Assembly (NCBI RefSeq): GCF_000820105.1
Contig: NZ_CDDB01000053.1
Coordinates: 1-36,726, forward strand
DNA length: 36,726 nt
Direction of reading: 5' to 3'
Source: Aeromonas schubertii
Lineage (GTDB): Bacteria; Pseudomonadota; Gammaproteobacteria; Enterobacterales; Aeromonadaceae
In this document: piece after piece, positions 26,827 through 35,650 of the stretch
Position numbering within the stretch: the first letter of the stretch is position 1
How the letters are laid out: each line of letters begins with the position of its first letter
Program-made: the position numbers and the translations under genes
Notes under the pieces: model-generated
Database searches by the model: none
The model's input: only the letters and a program-made list of their open reading frames with translations
What the model was told of the DNA's origin: nothing

Positions 26827-27471
26827 TCAGGTCCGCGCCGCGGCTCTGGCCCGCACCGCCCCCATCACCATGGGCAACAAGGAGATGCCGATGATGCCGA
26901 AGATGAGCAGGGTGAAGTTGTGGCGCACCACCGGCAGGTTGCCAAAGAAGTGGCCGGCGTAGACGAAGCTCGCCACCCACAACAATCCCCCCACCAGGTT
27001 AAAGGCGAGGAAACGCGGATAGGTCATGGCCCCCATGCCCGCCACGAAGGGGGCAAAGGTGCGCACGATCGGCAGGAAACGGGTGATGATGATGGTCTTT
27101 CCCCCGTGACGGGCGTAGAAGGCGTGGGTCTTGTCCAGATAGTCGCGACGGAAGATCTTCGAATCCGGGCGCCGAAACAGCTGCTCACCGAAGAAGTGAC
27201 CAATGGTGTAGTTGACCACGTTGCCCAGTACGGCGGCGGCCACCAGCACCCCGGCCAGCACGTTGACATCGAGGGCGCTACCCACGGTCAGGGCGCCGGC
27301 GGCGAAGAGCAGGGAGTCGCCGGGCAGGAAGGGGGTCACCACCAGGCCGGTCTCGCAGAAGATGATGAGAAAGAGGATGGCGTAAACCCAGACGCCATAG
27401 TTGTCAAACAACTCCTTCAGGTGCACATCGACGTGCAGGATGAAGTCAATCAGAAACAGGAGCAGATCCAT
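26827..27471 (-). CDS. dedA: DedA-family inner-membrane protein
   Basis: A 214-aa membrane protein very close to E. coli DedA itself: [15 protein letters not shown] at the N-terminus, the conserved [21 protein letters not shown] re-entrant-like segment read in parts, [26 protein letters not shown] and [17 protein letters not shown] with the essential Arg. DedA/VTT proteins are proposed lipid scramblases, and bacterial ones recycle undecaprenyl phosphate. About four or five hydrophobic segments are visible. The start is at 27469-27471. The upstream gap shared with the 90-aa gene contains the lux-box-like palindrome. Confidence 0.93.
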   Translation of the reverse strand: MDLLLFLIDFILHVDVHLKELFDNYGVWVYAILFLIIFCETGLVVTPFLPGDSLLFAAGALTVGSALDVNVLAGVLVAAAVLGNVVNYTIGHFFGEQLFRRPDSKIFRRDYLDKTHAFYARHGGKTIIITRFLPIVRTFAPFVAGMGAMTYPRFLAFNLVGGLLWVASFVYAGHFFGNLPVVRHNFTLLIFGIIGISLLPMVMGAVRARAAART

Positions 27472-27554
27472 AACGTGGCTCTCGAAGAAAAAACGGCGAT
27501 GAGTCTACTCCTGCACCACAGCCCCTGCAAACGGGACGGCTCCCCTCCGTCAAC

Positions 27555-27580
27555 ATCACCTGTCATATCTGACAGGTGAT
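27555..27580. promoter_or_regulatory. Lux-box-like 26-bp inverted repeat
   Basis: The perfect inverted repeat has 11-bp arms (ATCACCTGTCA / TGACAGGTGAT) around TATC. Its inner 20 bp, ACCTGTCATATCTGACAGGT (27558-27577), agree with the Vibrio fischeri lux box at 15 of 20 positions, including both ACCTGT and ACAGGT ends. It stands 56 bp before the 90-aa gene and about 85 bp before dedA. Binding by a LuxR-type quorum-sensing regulator (AhyR in Aeromonas) is a hypothesis; a TetR/GntR-type palindrome is the alternative. Confidence 0.45.
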
Positions 27581-27633
27581 CCCTCCTCCCGGGTTAGGCA
27601 TCGTATGAGACTAATTCTCGGAGGAGACGTGTC

Positions 27634-27906
27634 ATGTTCCGCTTCGAAGTGTTCAACCAGGATGGACAGAGCTGGGCCCACGACATCAACGCACTGCGCC
27701 ATCAGGTCATGGCACGGGAGGGCGAGGTGATGGTGCGTTATATCAACCTGCTGGGCCAGTCCTGTACCCTCTTTCTGCTGGTCGAGGGCGGGCGAGTCTA
27801 TCAGCGCTTCAAGCATGGCCAGCCGGAGCTCGACTGGCACTGGCTGGCCCGCGCCATGCACGATGAACTGCGCCCCATCCATCGCCATATGATGCAACAT
27901 ATCTGA
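27634..27906 (+). CDS. Small hypothetical protein (90 aa)
   Basis: A 90-aa soluble protein with an unusually high content of His, Arg, Trp and Met toward the end (ARAMHDELRPIHRHMMQHI). GGAGGAG six bases before the ATG is a strong ribosome site, so it is likely a real gene. I recognise no domain; the N-terminal part appears beta-rich. Its own promoter region contains the long palindrome at 27555-27580. It could be a small regulator or stress protein, but nothing in the sequence decides. Confidence 0.65.
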   Translation: MFRFEVFNQDGQSWAHDINALRHQVMAREGEVMVRYINLLGQSCTLFLLVEGGRVYQRFKHGQPELDWHWLARAMHDELRPIHRHMMQHI

Positions 27907-27965
27907 CACAGCCCCTCAGTGCCCACCACTTCTCTGCCGGCAGCAAGGGGGGATCGCCCCTGCGG

Positions 27966-28853
27966 TCAGGCCAAATGCAGTGCCACCCAGATGGCCAACG
28001 GAATCACCAGCACCGAGAGGGCATTGCCCCCCAATACTATGCTCGCCACCTTGTGCGGCTGACAGTCGTATTGTTCGCACAGCATGTAGTTAAGCACGGC
28101 CGGCGGCAGGGCCACCGTCACCAGCAGCAGTGGCAACCACTCGCTCTTGAGGGGCAACAGCCACCATACCAGGCACAAAGAGAGGGTCCCCGCCAGCAGG
28201 TAGAGGAGGTTTATCCCAAGCGCCATGCCCAAGTCCTCCCACTCCCCGTCCAGCAGCCGGATCCCGAGGGCAAACAGCATCAGGGGTACCGAGATCTGTC
28301 CAAGCAGGGAAGCCGAGGTCACCACGAACGCCGGCAACGTGACGCCGAGGTTGGCGCACAGCAGCCCCGCCGCCGCCGCCCACAACATGGGACTGCGCAG
28401 CCAGAGCCAGCGCGCACCCTTGTCACGGCCACCGAGGATAGCCAGCCCCACCGAGAAGTGAAGCAGGTTGGAGAGCACGAAGAGGATGACGATGGCGCCG
28501 AGCTGGCGCTCCCCGAAGGCGAGCAGCATCAGCGGAATGCCGAGGTTGCCTGTGTTGCGAAACATGGCGGGCAGCACCCGGGCCGGGCGCGACAGCCCCC
28601 GGATGGGGCACAGCGCCAGCATGAGCCCGGGCAGCAAGATCACCAGGGCGCCGGCGAGCAGCAGAGGCAGATGTTCACCCAGGGCCAGGGGATATTTCAC
28701 CAGGGCCGAGAAGACCAGTGCCGGGGTGAAGAGTTCGATATTGGCCCGGTTGACGAAAGCCAGCTCCGCCCCCGGCCGGCGACTGCCGTAGAGGGCACCC
28801 AGCGCCACCACGGCAAACACGGGCACCACGATATCGAGCAGGGCGGACAACAT
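27966..28853 (-). CDS. AEC-family (auxin efflux carrier-like) transporter
   Basis: A 295-aa inner-membrane carrier with about ten hydrophobic helices in two similar halves. Family landmarks are IVVPVFAVVALGALYG at the N-terminus, FTPALVFSAL, AMFRNTGNLGIPL in the middle with the typical Asn-x-Gly core, and QISVPLMLFALG-like second half. Bacterial AEC members move malonate, malate or other organic anions, or peptides; the substrate here cannot be told. It starts one base after the yaeQ stop on the same strand, so the two share a transcript. Confidence 0.9.
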   Translation of the reverse strand: MLSALLDIVVPVFAVVALGALYGSRRPGAELAFVNRANIELFTPALVFSALVKYPLALGEHLPLLLAGALVILLPGLMLALCPIRGLSRPARVLPAMFRNTGNLGIPLMLLAFGERQLGAIVILFVLSNLLHFSVGLAILGGRDKGARWLWLRSPMLWAAAAGLLCANLGVTLPAFVVTSASLLGQISVPLMLFALGIRLLDGEWEDLGMALGINLLYLLAGTLSLCLVWWLLPLKSEWLPLLLVTVALPPAVLNYMLCEQYDCQPHKVASIVLGGNALSVLVIPLAIWVALHLA

Positions 28854-28854
28854 A

Positions 28855-29409
28855 TCAGGCGTGGCTGTGCTGGCTCATCAGGGGGATGGGATCCAGTGTC
28901 ACCTCGGCGGATCCGTTGCTCATCCACAGCTGCCCTTCGCTGACGGTGCAGGTGAGCTGCATGGTGCGCTCGGCCAGGGCCGCCAGAGCCTGGGTCTGGC
29001 TGTCGGCCAGCTCGATCACCGTCAGGTTATCGTGCTGGGACAACTTGCCCTGGTTTTGCTTCCACCAGACGCTGACGCCCCGTCCGCCGTAGGCATAGAG
29101 GATCACCTCGCGGGAGCGGTTGCACGCCTTCTTGAGGCGGCGCTCGTCGGGCAACCCCAGCTCGACCCACAGCTCGATCTCGTCGCTGTAGTTCTTGATC
29201 CAGAGCTCGGGCTCGTCGTCGGCACACAGCCCCTTGGTAAATTCGAGTCGCTCGGCCGCGTGCCAGGCAAAGGCGGCGAGACGGATCATCATCCGCTCGT
29301 CGGTCTCTGAGGGGTGACGGGCCAGGGTGAGAGAGAAATCCTGATAGAGGCCCCTGTCCATGTCGGAGAGGGAGAGATGGACCTTGAATACGGTTGCCTT
29401 GAGGGCCAT
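28855..29409 (-). CDS. yaeQ: YaeQ family protein
   Basis: The 184-aa product parallels E. coli YaeQ (181 aa): MALKATVFKVHLSLSD, LTLARHPSETDERMMIRLAA, LEFTKGLCADDEPELW and ELGLPDERRLKKAC. YaeQ has a PD-(D/E)XK nuclease-like fold and was once linked to haemolysin transcription (RfaH suppression) without firm proof; the function remains open. The ATG at 29407-29409 gives the family start; the longer frame is rejected. It is followed after one base by the AEC carrier gene. Confidence 0.93.
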   Translation of the reverse strand: MALKATVFKVHLSLSDMDRGLYQDFSLTLARHPSETDERMMIRLAAFAWHAAERLEFTKGLCADDEPELWIKNYSDEIELWVELGLPDERRLKKACNRSREVILYAYGGRGVSVWWKQNQGKLSQHDNLTVIELADSQTQALAALAERTMQLTCTVSEGQLWMSNGSAEVTLDPIPLMSQHSHA

Positions 29410-29491
29410 AGCGCACCTTGTCTGTTGATACGCCGGGCAGTGTACTCCATTGCGGCGGCGGTGACGATGCACCGCCGGCAAATAGCACCCT

Positions 29492-29632
29492 TTAGCGCTT
29501 GGCGGGCTCCACCCCGAAGGTGTTGAGCAGCCAGCAGCTGACCACGGCAACGGCCACGAAGCCGCTGAGGAAGATGAAGGGCATCACGCTGTAGCCCAGC
29601 ACGGTCCAGATGGTATGTTCCAATGCGCTCAT
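29492..29632 (-). CDS. Small membrane protein, TIGR02808-like (46 aa)
   Basis: A 46-aa single-helix protein: MSALEHTIWTVLGYSVMPFI, then FLSGFVAVAVVSCWLL and a short polar tail. It resembles the short TIGR02808 family known from Vibrio, Shewanella and Aeromonas (from memory). The ATG at 29630-29632 has AAGGAG upstream. Upstream lies a near-consensus FNR-type site. The function is unknown; small respiratory-complex subunits are a reasonable comparison. It may be the first gene of the yaeQ unit (82-bp gap). Confidence 0.75.
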   Translation of the reverse strand: MSALEHTIWTVLGYSVMPFIFLSGFVAVAVVSCWLLNTFGVEPAKR

Positions 29633-29721
29633 GTTCGACACTCCTTGAAGAATTACCCCGTTATTTGACCCTAGCCCTCCTTCTCCTGCCATGCCACCAA
29701 AGGAGTAAACACCATGTCATT

Positions 29722-29735
29722 TTGAGCTGGATCAA
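29722..29735. promoter_or_regulatory. Near-consensus FNR-type site TTGAGCTGGATCAA
   Basis: It matches TTGAT-N4-ATCAA at nine of ten positions, about 90 bp upstream of the 46-aa membrane-protein gene on the minus strand. The fadJ terminator lies directly to its right, so the target is the small gene. Confidence 0.45.
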
Positions 29736-29746
29736 AGGGATGAGAC

Positions 29747-29769
29747 GAAAAAAGCGGCCCGAAGGCCGC
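29747..29769 (-). terminator. fadJ terminator
   Basis: On the minus strand GCGGCC, loop TTCG and GGCCGC run into six T. It begins 24 bases after the fadJ stop. Confidence 0.9.
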
Positions 29770-29792
29770 CGACTCAATAGGCAGTTGAGAAA

Positions 29793-31919
29793 TCAGTAGA
29801 AACGCAGCCCCTCGGCCGCCATCGCCTGAAGGCGCGCGCTCGGGGCGAAACGATCCCCGTAGCGCTTCTGGTAGTGCTCGAGGCGTCCCACCAGGTGGTC
29901 GATGCCGACCCTGTCCATGTAGCGGAACGGGCCGCCGAGGAAGGGGGGAAAGCCGATGCCGAAGATGGCGCCAATATCCCCGTCGCGGGGTGAGGCAATC
30001 ACGCCGGCGTCCAGGGCGATGGCCGCCTCGTTGAGCATCATCAGCATGCAGCGCTCGGCGATCTCCGCCTTGGGCAGCTTGGCCACCGGCTTGAGACCAA
30101 GCAGGTCGTAGACGCTCTCGTCCACCTGCTTCTTGCCCTTCTTGGCCGCCTTGCCGTAGAGGTAGAAGCCCTTGCCGTTCTTGCGCCCCTTGCGATCGGC
30201 CTGGAGCAGCTTGTCAAACGCCGCCGGCGCCTGGAAGCGCTCTCCACCGAGCTCTTTTTCGAGGATCGGGGAGATCTTGGCCCCCACGTCGATCCCTACC
30301 TCGTCGAGCAGTGTGATGGGGCCGACCGGGAAGCCGGCGTCGAGCAGGGCGCTGTCGAGCACCTCGATGGGCTCACCCTCAAGCAGGATGCGCGCCGCCT
30401 CGTTCATATAGGGGGCGAGGATACGGTTGACATAGAAGCCCGCCTCATCCTTGACCACGATGGGGGTCTTGCCCTGGGCACGGGCGAAGGCCAACGTGGT
30501 GGCCACCGTCTCTGGGCTGGTGCCGGCGTGGGGGATGATCTCGGCCAGCGGCATCTTGTCCACCGGGCTGAAGTAGTGCAGCCCCACGACCAGCTCGGGA
30601 CGAGCCGCCTGCGCCGCAATCTGGCCGATCGGCAGTGACGAGGTGTTGGAGGCGAAGATGGCGTGGCCCTGGGCCTCGCGTTCCACGTCTGCCACCATCT
30701 TCTGCTTGAGGCCGAGATCCTCGAACACCGCCTCGATCACCAGATCGACCCGGTGGAAGCCCGAGTAATCCAGGGTACCGGAGAGCATGCTCATCTGCTT
30801 CTCCAGCTCGCTGCGCAGGATATGGCGACGCTTGAGCTTCTTGGCCAGCAGGTCATAGCTGTAGCGCAGGGCGTTGCCGATCCCGCTCTGGCTGACGTCC
30901 TTGATCCGTACCGGGCGCCCCGCCTTGGTGGCAGTGACGTAGGCGATGCCGCCCCCCATCAGGCCGCCGCCCAGCACCCCCACATGGCCCACCTTGCGCG
31001 GCTCGGCGCCCTGGTAGCTCACCTCTTTCTTCATCTCGGTGGTGGCGAAGAAAATGGAGCGCAGGGCCGCCGACTCGGGGGTCATCACCAGCTCGCCGAA
31101 GTGGCGCGCCTCGGCGGCCAGGCCGGCCTGCATCCCCTCCTCCACACCGATGCAGATCACCTCGAGGATGCGCTCCGGTGCCGGATAGTTGCCACGGGTT
31201 TTGCTCATCACCCCTTTACGGGCCTGATCGAACAACACCTTGCGCCCCAGCTTGTTGGTCTCGAGCAGCTTGCCCTGCAGATCGCGCTTGAGCTCGTGCC
31301 TCGGCTTACCCTGCTTGACCAGCTTGATGGCGGCCTCGAGCAGTATGCTCGGGGGCACCAGATCGTCGATCAGGCCGAGTTTCTTGGCCTGCTTGCCGCG
31401 TACCTGCTTGCCGGTGAGGATGAGATCGAGAGCCTTGGCCACGCCGATGAGGCGCGGCAGACGCTGGGTACCGCCGGAGCCCGGCAGCAGGCCGAGTTGT
31501 ACCTCGGGCAGACCCAGCACCGTCTTGCCGTGATCGGTGGCGACCCGGCCGTGGCAGGCGAGCGCCAGCTCCAGTCCACCACCGAGGCAGGGGCCATGGA
31601 TGGCGGCGATCACCGGGATCGGCAGTGCCTCGATCTCGGCAAACAGGGTCTGGCCATCGCGGGCCAGCTTCTCGGCGTCGGCCGCACTCTGACAGGCGGC
31701 CAGCATGCCGATGTCGGCGCCGGCGATGAAGGAGTCCTTCTTGCCGGAGCGGATCACCAGGCCGATCAGATCCTTGTTCTCGCGGATCCGGGTCAGCACG
31801 GCGCGCACTTCGTCGACGAAGGCCGCCTTGAGGGTGTTCATGGTCTCGCCCGGCACGTCCATGGTGAGCAGGCCGATGCCGTCTTTGCGGATCTCGAGGG
31901 TAAAGCTGTTCTGTTCCAT
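29793..31919 (-). CDS. fadJ: Fatty acid oxidation complex alpha subunit FadJ
   Basis: A 708-aa bifunctional enzyme (E. coli 714): enoyl-CoA hydratase plus 3-hydroxyacyl-CoA dehydrogenase of the anaerobic-type beta-oxidation complex. The N-terminal crotonase part has [20 protein letters not shown] with Glu117 and Glu139, the two catalytic acids. The NAD-binding [16 protein letters not shown] begins near 315. [23 protein letters not shown] and [10 protein letters not shown] follow, and the C-terminal helical part ends [13 protein letters not shown]. The ATG at 31917-31919 is chosen because [10 protein letters not shown] fits the family. It lies 19 bp after fadI, with which it forms the complex. 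Confidence 0.96.
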   Translation of the reverse strand: MEQNSFTLEIRKDGIGLLTMDVPGETMNTLKAAFVDEVRAVLTRIRENKDLIGLVIRSGKKDSFIAGADIGMLAACQSAADAEKLARDGQTLFAEIEALPIPVIAAIHGPCLGGGLELALACHGRVATDHGKTVLGLPEVQLGLLPGSGGTQRLPRLIGVAKALDLILTGKQVRGKQAKKLGLIDDLVPPSILLEAAIKLVKQGKPRHELKRDLQGKLLETNKLGRKVLFDQARKGVMSKTRGNYPAPERILEVICIGVEEGMQAGLAAEARHFGELVMTPESAALRSIFFATTEMKKEVSYQGAEPRKVGHVGVLGGGLMGGGIAYVTATKAGRPVRIKDVSQSGIGNALRYSYDLLAKKLKRRHILRSELEKQMSMLSGTLDYSGFHRVDLVIEAVFEDLGLKQKMVADVEREAQGHAIFASNTSSLPIGQIAAQAARPELVVGLHYFSPVDKMPLAEIIPHAGTSPETVATTLAFARAQGKTPIVVKDEAGFYVNRILAPYMNEAARILLEGEPIEVLDSALLDAGFPVGPITLLDEVGIDVGAKISPILEKELGGERFQAPAAFDKLLQADRKGRKNGKGFYLYGKAAKKGKKQVDESVYDLLGLKPVAKLPKAEIAERCMLMMLNEAAIALDAGVIASPRDGDIGAIFGIGFPPFLGGPFRYMDRVGIDHLVGRLEHYQKRYGDRFAPSARLQAMAAEGLRFY

Positions 31920-31938
31920 CTGTTCGGTTCTCCTGCCC

Positions 31939-33249
31939 TTATTCCACTTCCAGCACCATGGCGGCACCCAGTCCACCCGCCGCACAGGCGGTGTTGAGGG
32001 CGACCCCGCCACCGCGGCGACGCAACTCGTTGAGGGTCTGGGTGATCATGCGCGCACCGGTGGCGGCGAAGGGGTGGCCATAGGCCAGCGACCCGCCCAG
32101 CACGTTGAACTTGTCCATGTCCACCTCACCGATGGCCTGGTCACGGCCCAGCTTGTCACGGGCAAACTCTTTGCTCGCAAACATCTTGAGGTTGGCCAGG
32201 GTCTGGGCGGCAAACGCCTCGTGCATGTCGATGAGGGTGAGATCGCTCAAGGTGATGCCGGCGCGATCCAGAGCGATCGGGGTGGCGTAGGAGGGACCCA
32301 TCAACATGTCCTGCCAGACATCGATGGCCGAGAAGGCGAAACTGCGAATATAGCCAAGCGGCTCGAAGCCGAGCTCGCGGGCACGCCCCTCACGCATCAG
32401 CATGACGGCGGCGGCGCCATCGGTGAGCGGGGTGGCGTTGGCGGCGGTCACCGATCCATGCACCCGATCAAAGACGGGCTTGAGCTTGGCATAGCTCGCC
32501 AGATCAGAGCTCTCGCGGATGTTGTTGTCGCGCTCGAGGGCCGCCCGATAGGGGGGGACGTGGGCGGCAAACACCTCACCGGAGAGCTTGCCCTCGGCCC
32601 AGGCCTGGGCGGCCAGGGTGTGGGAGCGGTGAGCCAGCTCATCCTGGGCGGCGCGGCTGATGCCGTGGCTCTTGGCCATCTGCTCGGCGGTCTGGCCCAT
32701 GGAGAGACCGGTGGAGTACTCGGCCACCGCGGGCGGTACCGGCAACAGATCTTTCAGACGCAGGCGACGCAGAATATTGAAACGCTGCTGCAGGTTGCGA
32801 GCCTTGTTGAGATCGACCAGGGCGCGCGCCAGGCTCTTGCTCACCCCGATGGGAAGCACAGAGGAGGAGTCGGCCCCGCCGGCGATGCCGATGTCGATGG
32901 TACCGGCCATGATGGACTCGGTCACGTTGGCCACCGCCTGGAAGCTGGTGGCGCAGGCGCGGGAAACGCTATAGGCATCGGTCGAGACACTCATGCCGGT
33001 GCCGAGCACGATCTCGCGGGCGATGTTGGGGGCTTCGGGCATCTGCACCACCTGGCCAAACACCACCTGATCGATGAGGGCGGGATCGAGCTCCATGCGG
33101 GCGAGCATCTCGCCCACCACCAGCTTGCCGAGATCCACCGCCGGCACGCCGTGATAGGCGGTTGCCTGCTTCGCGAAGGGGGTACGCAACCCCGCCACGA
33201 CGGCAATCCGTTCGCCCTGGCGGGTGGTCAGTTTCAATGGCTTGTTCAT
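31939..33249 (-). CDS. fadI: 3-ketoacyl-CoA thiolase FadI
   Basis: FadI cleaves 3-ketoacyl-CoA to acetyl-CoA and a shortened acyl-CoA. The 436-aa length equals E. coli FadI. The nucleophile Cys99 (SVSRACATS), the GHPFAATG histidine block and the NTACAAGG second cysteine are all present. The ATG at 33247-33249 has AAGGAG at the right distance; the upstream open frame overlaps the moxR 5' end and is rejected. It leads the fadI-fadJ operon. Confidence 0.97.
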   Translation of the reverse strand: MNKPLKLTTRQGERIAVVAGLRTPFAKQATAYHGVPAVDLGKLVVGEMLARMELDPALIDQVVFGQVVQMPEAPNIAREIVLGTGMSVSTDAYSVSRACATSFQAVANVTESIMAGTIDIGIAGGADSSSVLPIGVSKSLARALVDLNKARNLQQRFNILRRLRLKDLLPVPPAVAEYSTGLSMGQTAEQMAKSHGISRAAQDELAHRSHTLAAQAWAEGKLSGEVFAAHVPPYRAALERDNNIRESSDLASYAKLKPVFDRVHGSVTAANATPLTDGAAAVMLMREGRARELGFEPLGYIRSFAFSAIDVWQDMLMGPSYATPIALDRAGITLSDLTLIDMHEAFAAQTLANLKMFASKEFARDKLGRDQAIGEVDMDKFNVLGGSLAYGHPFAATGARMITQTLNELRRRGGGVALNTACAAGGLGAAMVLEVE

Positions 33250-33267
33250 CCTGGCTCCTTGTTGGAA

Positions 33268-33280
33268 GAGGTCTGACCTC
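33268..33280. promoter_or_regulatory. Possible FadR operator GAGGTCTGACCTC
   Basis: A perfect palindrome around T whose centre GGTCTGACC fits the FadR core GGTCNGACC. It stands about 19 bp before the fadI start. Repression of fadIJ by FadR in the absence of long-chain acyl-CoA is known for E. coli. The flanks fit less well, so other GntR proteins are possible. Confidence 0.45.
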
Positions 33281-33435
33281 ACGGCTCGCATCTTAACAAT
33301 CCAATCACAAGTTTCATACAGCTGATTGAAACTATTTTCTCCATCTGGCACCGGCTGCTCACCGGCGGGGTGGAGAAGCGCCCTCCCCTGGAGTATAAAA
33401 AGAGCAACATCGATAAAAAACAACGAGTTCCCCTC

Positions 33436-34368
33436 ATGTCCCAGGCCCAGTTCCAACAGTTAAAGAGCGCCCTCAACGAGCAAGTACTGGGGCAACCCGA
33501 GTTGATCGAAGGGCTGATTATTGCCCTGCTCTGTGAGGGACACGTCCTCATCGAGGGGGCGCCGGGGCTGGCCAAGACCCGGGCGGTCAAGGCCCTCGGC
33601 GGCGCCGTCGAGGGGCGTTTTGCCCGCATCCAGTTCACCCCGGACCTGCTGCCGGCGGATCTCACCGGTTCCGAGGTATTCCACCCCCAGGATGGCAGCT
33701 TCGCCTTTCAGCCTGGTCCCCTCTTTAACCACCTGATCCTGGCCGACGAGATCAACCGGGCCCCGGCCAAGGTTCAATCGGCCCTGCTCGAGGCCATGGC
33801 CGAGCAGCAGATCACCGTCGGCAAGAAGAGCTGGAAGCTGCCCCCCCTCTTCATGGTGGTGGCGACCCAGAACCCCATCGAGCAGGAGGGGACCTACCCC
33901 TTGCCGGAGGCCCAGCTCGACCGCTTCCTCTTCAAGCTCAAGGTGGAATATCCGAGCCCGGCGCTGGAGCTCGCCATCTTGCAACTGCATCGCAAGGGGG
34001 AGTCCCCCACCGGCAGCCAGCCCCTGCTCACCCAGAGCGAGGTTCAGGCAGGGCGCGAGGCCCTCTTGGCAGTGGAGATGCAGCCACGCCTCGAGCACTA
34101 TATCGTTCAGCTGGTGTGTGCCAGCCGTCAGGACCCCGAGGGGCTGATTGCCATCGGCGCCAGCCCCCGCGCCACCCTGGGGCTGGCCCGCGCCGCCCGT
34201 GCCCGCGCCTGGCTGGAGGGGCGCGATTATGTGGTGCCTGAAGACATAGAGCGCCTGGCCCCCGCCGTGCTGCGTCACCGCCTGCTCCCCAGCTATCAGG
34301 CCCTGGCCCGGGATCTGGACGGGGAGAAGCTGGTGGCCCTGCTGCTCGATCGGGTGCCAGCCCCGTGA
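33436..34368 (+). CDS. MoxR-type AAA+ ATPase
   Basis: A 310-aa MoxR-family AAA+ ATPase, thought to act as a chaperone for VWA-domain partners. Walker A GAPGLAKT is at 41-48, Walker [11 protein letters not shown] at 100-109, sensor 1 in [23 protein letters not shown]-like sequence, and the arginine region RFLFK follows. The ATG at 33436 is chosen over one 22 codons earlier because [14 protein letters not shown] starts like relatives. The ribosome site is weak. It leads the operon of DUF58, DUF4381 and VWA genes, overlapping the DUF58 start. Confidence 0.94.
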   Translation: MSQAQFQQLKSALNEQVLGQPELIEGLIIALLCEGHVLIEGAPGLAKTRAVKALGGAVEGRFARIQFTPDLLPADLTGSEVFHPQDGSFAFQPGPLFNHLILADEINRAPAKVQSALLEAMAEQQITVGKKSWKLPPLFMVVATQNPIEQEGTYPLPEAQLDRFLFKLKVEYPSPALELAILQLHRKGESPTGSQPLLTQSEVQAGREALLAVEMQPRLEHYIVQLVCASRQDPEGLIAIGASPRATLGLARAARARAWLEGRDYVVPEDIERLAPAVLRHRLLPSYQALARDLDGEKLVALLLDRVPAP

Positions 34369-35219
34369 TCGATCACCCCATGCTGGCGCTTCCCCTGGCG
34401 CGGCTGTTGGCCACCCGGGCCCTGCCCCCCCTGCCCCAGGAGCGGCGCGCCCCCCTGCACCACGGCCGGCTCGGCCGCCAGCCCGGTCTCACCTTTCGGG
34501 AGCTGCGTCTCTATCAGGCCGGCGACGAGGTGCGCCATATCGACTGGCGAGTCACCGCCCGCCTCGGTCGCCCCCACACCCGCCTCTATCAGGAGGAGCG
34601 CGAGGAGGCCCGCGCCCTGGTGGTGAATCTGGGCGAAGGGATGCGCTTTGGCTCGACCCTGCAACTAAAAGGCAGGCTCGCCTGCGAACTCGCCTCGGCC
34701 CTGCTCTGGCAAGGGGCCGGCAAGCCGCTCTGGCTCAAGGTTGGCGATGGTCCCCCCCAACGCTCGCCGCGCCATCCCGAGCCCCTGATCGGCCGCCTCT
34801 GCGAGGCCTATGAGCACTGGCTGAGCGAGCGGCAAGATGCCGCCCCCCTGGGCGAGCAGCTGGCACACCTGCCCCTGCCCCACGGGGCGACGCTCCACCT
34901 CATCACGGATCACCGGGAGCCGGACACCCGGCTCTGCCAGCAGCTCGCCCGGCTCAAGGGGCGCTGTCATCTGCACCTGTGGCAGATTGTCGACCCGCTC
35001 GAGCTCACTCTGCCTCCCCATGCCCTGATGGCGGCGCGCACGCGAGCCGGGGGGGGCTGGCTCGACGGCGAGCGGGCCCATGCCTATGAAAAGGCGGCCA
35101 CCTTGCAACAGGAGCGGGTCACCCGGGCCCTGCTCCCCCTGGTGCACCGCCTCTACCGGCTCGACAATGGCCGCCCCCTGGCCGAGCAGTGGCGGGAGGG
35201 CCCATGGCGGCTGATCTGA
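34365..35219 (+). CDS. DUF58 domain protein
   Basis: A 284-aa protein of the DUF58 family, regular partner of MoxR ATPases. The diagnostic segment is FRELRLYQAGDEVRHIDWRVTAR at about 44-66, read in parts (GDEVRHIDW with Arg and Asp). The rest has a VWA-like fold in the family. The GTG start overlaps the moxR stop (GTGA); the ATG five codons later is the alternative. There is no clear signal peptide or membrane helix. The gene overlaps the DUF4381 start by 16 bp. Confidence 0.85.
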   Translation: MIDHPMLALPLARLLATRALPPLPQERRAPLHHGRLGRQPGLTFRELRLYQAGDEVRHIDWRVTARLGRPHTRLYQEEREEARALVVNLGEGMRFGSTLQLKGRLACELASALLWQGAGKPLWLKVGDGPPQRSPRHPEPLIGRLCEAYEHWLSERQDAAPLGEQLAHLPLPHGATLHLITDHREPDTRLCQQLARLKGRCHLHLWQIVDPLELTLPPHALMAARTRAGGGWLDGERAHAYEKAATLQQERVTRALLPLVHRLYRLDNGRPLAEQWREGPWRLI

Positions 35220-35650
35220 GCTGGCTCTCGGCCCTGCGCGACATTCATCCCGGGACCCTGCCCGACACCGAGCAGAGCCGGCTATGGGCTCTCTCGCTGC
35301 TTTTGCTGCTATTGCCAGCCCTGCTGCTGTTGGTCTTTGCCCTGCGTCAACGCTGGCGGCGCCAGCGCTGGTGGCAGCAGCACGGCAAGGATGAGCTGCC
35401 TGCGCTGCACCACGCTCTGCGCCGCCTCACACGCCACCGCTGGCCCGAGCTGTCCCGCCAACCCACCCGCCCCTGGCTGGCCACCCTCGATGAGCGAAGT
35501 GGCACTCATCTGCACCAGTGGCAGGAGGAGTGGGAGTCCTGGGTCTATGGCCGTCACCCTCTCTCGCTGTTACAGCGCAAACGGCTCGATGCAGAGATCA
35601 AACGCCTGCTCGCCGCCTGCTATCCGCTGCTGCCACGGAGGCGCCCATGA
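35204..35650 (+). CDS. DUF4381-like membrane protein
   Basis: A 148-aa protein with one N-terminal membrane helix (about 28-45, ALSLLLLLLPALLLLVFAL), then a strongly basic stretch (RQRWRRQRWW) and a cytoplasmic helical domain. Position and shape fit DUF4381, found between DUF58 and VWA genes in MoxR operons of Vibrio and Shewanella. GGGAGGG precedes the ATG at 35204. The role is unknown; it probably anchors the complex. Confidence 0.8.
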   Translation: MAADLSWLSALRDIHPGTLPDTEQSRLWALSLLLLLLPALLLLVFALRQRWRRQRWWQQHGKDELPALHHALRRLTRHRWPELSRQPTRPWLATLDERSGTHLHQWQEEWESWVYGRHPLSLLQRKRLDAEIKRLLAACYPLLPRRRP

